From positions 2,427,501-2,491,500 of the forward strand of contig JAOTOL010001615.1 in the NCBI GenBank assembly GCA_034440575.1: 64,000 bases of DNA, in the 5' to 3' direction. The stretch's first letter is position 1. Each line of letters begins with the position of its first letter. Below are positions 24,301 through 33,500 of the stretch, piece by piece. Under the pieces are notes generated by a model. The model saw nothing but the letters and a program-made list of their open reading frames with translations, was not told the DNA's origin and searched no databases. A program made the position numbers and the translations under genes. The DNA is from Imbricaverruca yamaguchii (taxonomy: Eukaryota > Arthropoda > Thecostraca > Neoverrucidae).

Positions 24301-27300
24301 CGTGGGATTGGCTGAGCGTCAGCTGTGAGTAGCTGACGCACGTTGTGCCGTTGGGGAGGAGTTCTGCTGGTCGTGTGATTGGCTGAGCGTCAGCTGTGAG
24401 TGGCTGACGCACGTTGTGCCGTTGGGGAGGAGTTATACTGGCCATGGGATTGGCTGAGCGTCAGCTGTGAGTGGCTGACGCACGTTGTGCCGTTGGGGAG
24501 GAGTTATACTGGCCATGGGATTGGCTGAGCGTCAGCTGTGAGTGGCTGACGCACGTTGTGCCGTTGGGGAGGAGTTCTACTGGTCGTGGGATTGGCTGAG
24601 CGTCAGCTGTGAGTGGCTGACGCACGTTGTGCCGTTGGGGAGGAGTTCTACTGGTCGTGTGATTGGCTGAGTGTCAGCTGTGAGTGGCTGACGCACGTTG
24701 TGCCGTTGGGGAGGAGTTCTACTGGTCGTGTGATTGGCTGAGTGTCAGCTGTGAGTGGCTGACGCACGTTGTGTCGTTGGGGATGAGTTCTACTGGATGC
24801 GGGCTGACCGCCACCAATCAGACATCATGACATCACCTGCACTTGAGTAGCTGATGCATTGAAGCAGGGCTAAGCTATTTTAAGAATTGTCGATTGCTTG
24901 GGACAGGGCTGTTGGTAAGGCTATAGGTCATTCCGGAGATAATCTATGGTCATATTATCTGGGAAGCCTGCACTCCTGAATACTCTGGCCACCTTGGTGT
25001 ACGGCCATCATTAATGCTCTGCCGTACTGAATGCCTTTCTGAGTGTTCTGCCCTCTGTAGAGCCTTCTCAAGTATCATGCCGCGTACCCTGCCCTTCTGG
25101 GTGCCACACCCCGCCTAAACATCTGCAATGCTTAGTACCCTGGTCTATTTGTAACGTCCTACCAGACTAATGGTCCTGTCCTTAGTGCGCCGCTCTCCCT
25201 TCTACCCTGTCTTACTTACCGTCCTGTCCTAAATGCTGGTTCTCCTTTTTTTCCCTGCACTGATCAGTGTTCTGTCCTCCTTGGTTCTCTGCTCTACTTA
25301 GTGCTCTCCGGAGTGCTCTATTGAGCCAAGTGACCTGACCAACTTAGAGCCCTGCCATTTGTATCCCCTGTCGTACTTAGTGTCCCACCCTCCTGTCCTC
25401 AGCACCCTTCTCTACTTAGTGCCTTACCATGTATAGTGCCATACTCCCTTTGGTGCACTGTCCTCATGTGTGTCCTTCTCAATGACATACCCTCTGTAGA
25501 GCCTTTATGCATGCACATGCCCTGCTCACTCTAGTGCTGTGTGCTCTCTTCACTAATCTCCTGAATGCCATACCCTCTTCAATGCCATCCTTAGTTTCCT
25601 GTCCCACTTAGTGACCCTGTGCAACCGAATTTGTTGGTTATTTTGGTTTAAAGGGCGAATCGACTGTAATGAAGAGGATGAGTAGTCTAGGGGTAGGTTG
25701 CTTGTTTCACAATCGAAAGATTGTGGTCTCGAGTCTCACCTGCCTCTACTCTTCGCCCGCGACCAATCGGCGTGAGAGATCGGCGACGCTACACGACTCA
25801 ACGATCGACGTGTCGTAAAAGCAATAACCACCTCCACCGACTATAATGAATCACCCTGTATCTCCAAGCACCTTAGTATCCCACCCCTTTGGTGTCTCGG
25901 GTCTAAGAATAGCCACTACCGGCATGGATGGTCGAGACGATGCAAAATAAATGAATAAATAATAAGTAGCATCATCCCGAGTCCTCACATTGCCACCCTA
26001 CCAGCTTTAGCGTCTTCTGGGTGGCATGGTCTTCTTAGTACCACCTAAGTGTGTCCATGTCATAGTCTTGTAAGTACTAACTTCCTTAGCGTGAACACAC
26101 TACCCTTCTAAGTGCCCTACTGTGTGTCCTTACCCGCTTATATATATCTGCTTTGCTCAATATTCTGATCTCCTGAATGACTTTCCTACTAAGTGTCCTG
26201 CACTCATTAGTGCAGTGTTCTACTTAGTGCCCCATGTAGTGCTGCTGCACTACGCGGATTTACGTAGAGGCAACACGGAGAACCAATGAGCTACCACTGC
26301 GTTTTTCTTCATATAGGATAAGGATCAAAACATGCATGTTCAGTACGGCCACCGTGCGGATTGCAGCATGCAAATTAGATACGGTCCGTGTAGGACTGGG
26401 AGACACCACATTACGAGACAAGCCCACCTTTACTGTGGAATATATTGTCTGGGAGGGACGCATGTGTAAGAGTGAGATGCCTCGCCTTAACTTTGTCCTT
26501 TATAAAAGCATGCTGCACTGTAGCGTGTGTTTTGTTCGTCGAATATCGAATTTGGACACGAATGCCGATACTCAGCATGGTACAATGGTTCGTCGCAGAC
26601 CAACAACGGCGCATGGTTGAGCCGCAAAACAATTGTATGTATGATGTAGGTTGATCATAAGAAAATAATTGTGCGAGGTGTGCGATATAGGTGAATAAGT
26701 GAGCTTCAATGGCACTAAAGGAAAATATTGTACCAAATTAAACCTATTGAGTACATAGGTGTTAACATCAAGTGCTTAATTACTGCGAGCGATGGTGAAT
26801 TTGTCCCCGTGTATGCTACACAAGTTCGACTGTTCAACGTTGCCTCAATCCGCTTGGCAGTTGCACCTTTTAAAGAATAATGGCTTTCTTCTTGTAATAC
26901 CGGCTGAAAGCATAAATCGCCTTCTGAAATATTTAAATGATAACTTGCATTCTCAACAGCTTTCATCACAAAACACCATTTTAAGTACTCAAATATTTTG
27001 TTCAAATAAAAGGTTTTACGGCGGAACTTAGGCGGTGCCGGATGTAAAGGCACTTGCCAAGTCTTGCCAGCCAGAAGTTGGGCGCACAATTACGTCATGT
27101 CACGTGACATGCGCGTTCCGAGGTCAGACGACTGCGCGGTCAGTGTCAGTCCGGTGGATGATGCCGCGCTGACGCGCTGTGTGACGAAATACTCAGAAAG
27201 GATACAAGCGAAAACGAATATTGACACACCGCGGCAACTATGCTAAGTTCACATTTCAGCATAATGCATTTGAGATTGAGACACGCACACCATATTCAGT

Positions 27301-28636
27301 AAATTAGTCCGATTTCAGCAGTTGTTCAGATAATTTTGACTGAAGTAGACTGGCAATATGAGGTACGCGTTTTAAATTTGAATGCACTGTGCCGCATGAG
27401 CGAAGCAGGTTTTACGCATGCTTCAAAATCCGGTACTTCCGCAAAATTAGACACCATGACGTATCATCTCGGGCTGCCAAAAAAACACAATTGCGATCGG
27501 TGGACAACTTGCTGCGGTGGTATGGCGCCCTAACCTGCGCTGGCAGCATAGAAGCTCCAATAACCCGTCCCTTTCCCAGTTCGCGAAAGCCGATCTTGAA
27601 TCTATAGTCGCACTCAACCTCTACACCTCCTGGACATTTTGCAGCGTAACCTTATTCATGTAATACTTAGCAAACTAAGTAAACTAAATTGGTAGTCAAT
27701 CCGGGTCACACATCGGGGCTCAGCCGCTCGGGTTTACCCATCCTGGGTCGCATATTTGTGGCTGATTATATCTCTGTGAGTGTTGACGACCGTCGGCTGA
27801 TTATATCTCTGTGAGTGTTGACTGCCGTCGGCTGATTATATCTCTGTGAGTGTTGACGGCCGTCGGCTGATTATATCTCTGTGAGTGCTGACGGCCGTCG
27901 GCTGATTATATCTCTGTGAGTGCTGACGGCCGTCGGCTGATTATATCTCTGTGAGTGCTGACGGCCGTCGGCTGACTATATCTCTGTGGTGTTGACGGCC
28001 GTCCCTGGCGCCGCAGACCCAGCATGATCGGAGCCGACGTAGTGGTGGCGTTCTACGACGACGAGGACGGCACCTACCGCGCAGTCGACTACAGCATCAG
28101 CCACAAGGCGCAGTGTACACCGCAGGGCGGCGTCTGCCCCGACCAGACGGTCGGCGGCGCCAACGACGCCCAGGTCATCTCGGGTCAGCGCAAGAACGGC
28201 GTCACCACCATCTCGTTCAAGCGCCCGCTCGACACGGGTAAGTGTCATACCCGATATCGACGGGCGTCTCGTGGAAAAAGTAGTTTAGGGGTAAGTTTCC
28301 CGTCTCACAATCTAAAGATTGTAGATTCGAGTCTTATCTGTCGCTACTCGTCGCCCGCGACCAATCGGCGTGAGAGATTGGCGACGCTACATGACTCGAC
28401 GGCCGACGTGTCGTAAAACCAATAACCACCACCACCGGGGGTCTGTCTCCACACAGGTGGACATCAGGTTCGACGCTGGCGGGTCTGAGCACGAGGTGAT
28501 CTGGGTGAACACAAGCGGGTGTCCGGCTCCACAAGGGTGGGTCATCAGACTCAATATAGAAGGTATAGAAGGGCGTCTGGCCCCAGACAGGCGGATGCCT
28601 GGCTCCACACATATGGCCCAGCAGACCAAATATATA

Positions 28637-28705
<69 letters not shown>

Positions 28706-30369
28706 TCAAGCTCCACACAGGTGGATATCAGGCTCCAAATAGGCGGGTATCTGGTTCCGCACAGGTGGGCATCAGACCCCACATAAGTGGACACATGGTT
28801 CGACACAGGTAAGTACCAGACTCTATACAGGTGGACGTCAGATTTAATGCGGGTCGACACCGGCACGCACATGTGGGCGCTGGCACTGACGTACCAATAA
28901 CAGTGAGTTCCAGCGTGGAACGGCTAACCCTGGTGGTTCCAGTAATGCTCTCTCGTCATCCGTCAGACGATCTTCCTGACCTTGAATGGCGCTAAATGGC
29001 ATGCGTATGTTGTGAGCGCATGCACATTGGGCTCAGTATGGCTCCACGTGTTATTGTGCTTTTTTTTGCCGGCGAGAAACAGAACAGGATGGAGGGATTT
29101 ACGACTCACAGTCATTGCTTTAATGCAGAGTCGTAAAACGATGTTTTTAAAATATTGACTTTCACCTCACATGGAGCAACTGCCGTCTCATCGGCACCAC
29201 TGCCAATGTCCATCCAGCCCTGTACACGATGCGAGGTAGTTGCTAAATGCATCCATTTGCCGACCCGAAAGTTACTGGAGACGCGCCGGCTGTAAGCAGC
29301 CAGTTTGCCGGACACATGGTGAGGCGAGAGGAGCCTGATCTGCCACGGTGATAGATCTTCTCTGCCACTCAAATGTGTCGATCGATGATTGGTTGCCAAG
29401 CGTTGGTGGCTCACTGGAGGCTTCTCGTCTTGGACCAATCGTCAAGGCCGCTGCCAATTACGTCCCATCCCCTGCAATGAAGTTGACTTCTGCCTGTCTA
29501 TTTAGTAGCGAAACAACCAGTACTCGTATGTCTTCATCTGTATGTGTGAATGTGTCTTGCCTCGTCGGCACGGATCTGGCAGTAAACACTCATATGTCTC
29601 ATATGACTCATATGTCACTTACTCGCAGGGAACATCAGAACAGGCAAGGTGGCCTCATGTGTCACGTGCCCGCAGGTGACGCCAGGACAGACGAGGTGAC
29701 CTCATATGTCACGTGCCCGCAGGTGATGTCAGGACAGACAAGGTGATCCCCGCATACGGTGACGTTAGAGTAATCGCGGCCATCGGCACCCTCAACACGC
29801 GCAAGCAGGCGAACTACCACTCGCAGGGCTGGGGCTCAGGTGAGGATCGACCCCACCCACTTATCCACATCAGGTGACCCTCAAAGGGCATGGTCTTCCC
29901 TCAGAGACTGGCATAATCACCATTGCCCCCCCTGGCTGTGTGTCAATAGAGCTGTGTGCATTATGCAGTGGCAGTGACGAATTTGGCCATCGAGTACTTC
30001 TATTGTGTTTGTGCAGTATGATAAGAGCCGTTGCACGTGATTGTGAGTGCAGATGTGTTTGTTTTCTATAATCTGTGCTCGGTTATTACTGATCAGAGTG
30101 CGTCCATGGCTTTACACGGACATGGTGTTGCTCTACAGACGTAACTGCCTGTCTGTCGCCATGCCGACCATGGTTGTTGCTATATGACGTCCGTGGTTTC
30201 CCATCGAGGTATTTCCCTACAGACCTACATGTTGCCAGTCTGTATGTTGCCATGACGACGAACGAAATATGTTGCCAATACTGGCATTTTATCTACATTC
30301 CGCTGCTTTCTAGTTTCTATATCGACTATCTACTATCTATCTATTACAGTGGTGTGCGTTGTATATATA

Positions 30370-30447
<78 letters not shown>

Positions 30448-30457
30448 TACATATATA

Positions 30458-30509
<52 letters not shown>

Positions 30510-33500
30510 CCCCGGTAGCTCAGTTGGTTAGAGTGCTGGCCTGCGCTGGTCTCCCCTGTCCTGGCAGCACAGGGTTCGAGTCGCTTCGCGCGCTCGCATT
30601 TAGCTCCCGGCCGGGAGTGTCAGTTGGCAGCAGGCCCGATAAGGCCGGGGACGAGCTACCGGGCGGCCGTGTCTGTGCGTTGACGGCACGTTAAACTGGA
30701 ATCCATGGATCGGGTGGTGGGGCCAGGGTTCATGCAACAAGCTCTGCTTAGCAATAGATCCCTGGTTCCTATAACCACCCCAGCAACAACTCAGACTAAA
30801 TTTATGAATAAAAAATATCCATGAGAGGTCATGAGAGATCACGATCCCGGATCACCATGAGATCACGGATGCCGTGGTCCAACCCAGTCATGGGTGATGA
30901 CAGATAGCCGGGTAATTACGGTTTCATTGGTGAGGTTTCCGATTAGCTTTGCAGATTCTAAATTCCCCTCGAACTCGAACCCAATTTAACATCGATACTT
31001 CAACATCCGTCAGGCATTGTATAGCCAATAGAACCTCCAGCCTGTCAGGCATGAAGCATCGACTGTTGTGGGGCTCCGAGGAATGTCAGCCGTTTTGCAG
31101 GCGGTCATACTCACCTGCTGCGTGTCCGTGTGTGTATTTCATTGTTATTTCCTGGTCTGCCGTGCCAGAGGGCTGGCAGCCGACAACCGACCGGCGGCGA
31201 GCTGACAGTGTTGCTCCGACAGACGTGATCGACTTCAGCGCCGTCAACACGGACCGCTGCGGCGGCTTCGGAGGCGCGCCTGACGTGCAGGTGGTCAACT
31301 CGCAGCCGTGGCCGCAGCGCATCCTCAGCAACGTGACCGAGTTCGAGGCGCGCATCGGGCCCACCGGCGGCCGCCGCGGCTACCAGACCGTCACCGGCTA
31401 CCCGTCCTGGGGCGTCGCCTGGTGGATCAACGGCCTGCTCATCCCAGAGATCTACGTGCGCCGCGGACAGACATACACGTTCAGTGTCGAGGGCGGCAGC
31501 GACCCCAGCAATCCAGCCAAGTGAGTGCGAGCGCGTGGCGGGGACCGGGGCTCTTCTGCGGCGTGTTCGACTTCCAGGAATGTCTGGTGTCGCCCATCTA
31601 GTCCATCGTTGGTTGTACAGTAATCCGACAATGAGCCCGGTACAAGCTGAAGCCCTTTCGATTGAAGGTCAGACCATAGATGTAGGTTTCTGAACATTAT
31701 TGAGAGAGCACGATAGCTAAAGGCAATTGGTGAGCCCAAATGGATTGAGGGATACCACATAGCGTCAATTGCGAAAGTTGACGTTATTTTTGGGGAGGAT
31801 GGGGGGGGGCATTGTCGTCCCAAAAGCATGCGAAGTTACATACCCCTGCGTCAGATGCGCTGGACACTCCAGCACTGCAGTATGGGACGGGGTGGGTGCG
31901 CAGAGGGCGACGATTTGCCAGGTCGAAGTGGCAGCTGCCTTGGGCCGATTCAGGAGTACGTGAAGCCCTTCTTTCAGGAGGTAGAAGCTTTTTAGGTACC
32001 ACCCGCTGTACATCACTGACCAGAAATCTTCCCAGTAGCTGACTGGCGACTCTCCATCAGGTACCACCCGCTGTACATCACTGACGATCCGGAGGGAGGC
32101 TACGGCTCCAAAAACCAGACCTGGCGTCGCAAGGAGACCGTGTTCGCTGGCGTGCGCACTGAAGCTCTAGGAGGTGCTGTGCCTAGCGCAGGTGAGTCTC
32201 CATGCACGGCGCAGGCGAAGTCTCGTGCTTAGTGCGGGTGCGTCTCCATGCACGGCGCAGGCGAAGTCTCGTGCTTAGCGCGGGTGTCTCCATGCACGGC
32301 GAGGGGTCTCGTGCTTAGCGCGGGTGTCTCCATGCACGGCGCAGGCGAAGTCTCGTGCCTAGCGCGGGTGTCTCCATGCACGGCGCAGGCGAAGTCTCGT
32401 GCCTAGCGCGGGTGTCTCCATGCACGGCGCAGGCGAAGTCTCGTGCCTAGCGCGGGTGTCTCCATGCACGGCGCAGGCAAAGTCTCGTGCTCGGCGCAGA
32501 GAAAGTCTCCCGCCTGGCACACACCGGTGCCTCCGCGATCCTGCGCCGATGCCAGGTCATGACGTCTTTTAACAGCTGAATGCTAGTTTCCTTCCGTGAA
32601 CGAGAAGGCCCTTTGTGGTTGAGTATCAACGGCTCATGGACGTCTTCATGCTGTGTATGATATATATATATATACATTCAATTTCCACGTGGTTTGAATG
32701 GTTTGACCCCAGTTTGGGGTAACATTTCACTGCTAATCATAGCTGCTCTCGCTATTATTGGTAGCTTTCTTCGCCTGAATAAGTTCTTATGGGATGGGGC
32801 TCCTTTACCGGCTTCGAGAGCTTACATAAGTGCTGTCTATGACCGACCTATCTAACCTTACGCCAGTCGATGCCTTGCCGGGCCTTATTCACTGAGAACG
32901 TGCGACCAACCATACGTATTCAACGGATGGGCACGGATCCTTACCACGTTGGCCACGTCCCTGGTCGTCTGCATATTCTAGCCGGCCTTATCCTTTCAGC
33001 CCCGGGGCATACGGCAGCCATCCCCTCGCGAGCTCACATGCATGGTGTGCTCGAAGCCCATCTGTGCCCCTGTGTCACATAAGCCAGCTGAATTTTACGG
33101 TCAAAGAAGTATTCGATTTGAGCTAATTCCTCTGAAGTGTTTATCTCATCGCTCCCTTTCGCAGCTAAAGGTTTCACGAACGCAAACTATATATGGCAAT
33201 ATTAATATTCTAGACAATTTAGACTGATTTAAACTATGTTGAACAGGCAGAGGGAGGTATGACATTATCATGCATCAATCTTGGCAATCTTCCACCAAAT
33301 AGGCGCATGACTGTCTAAGTAAGGAGGTGCGTAAGCAGGTGCAGTGACTAAGGCGCTCAAATGTGCAGACATCTGGCTGCTAAGTCGCTGTTGTCATACA
33401 CGAATGGACCGGCTCGCAGACCAGGCTGCCGGGGTACGGTGACCGAACTGTTCTCTTTGCAGCTGGACGACTCTGCCAGTATGTGCACAGAACGGTCGAT

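Noticed and set aside
30506..30600. Functional tRNA gene
   Set aside because: A and B boxes are present but spacing is too large and acceptor-stem pairing is missing; a SINE head fits better. The same applies at 12.6 and 60.3 kb.
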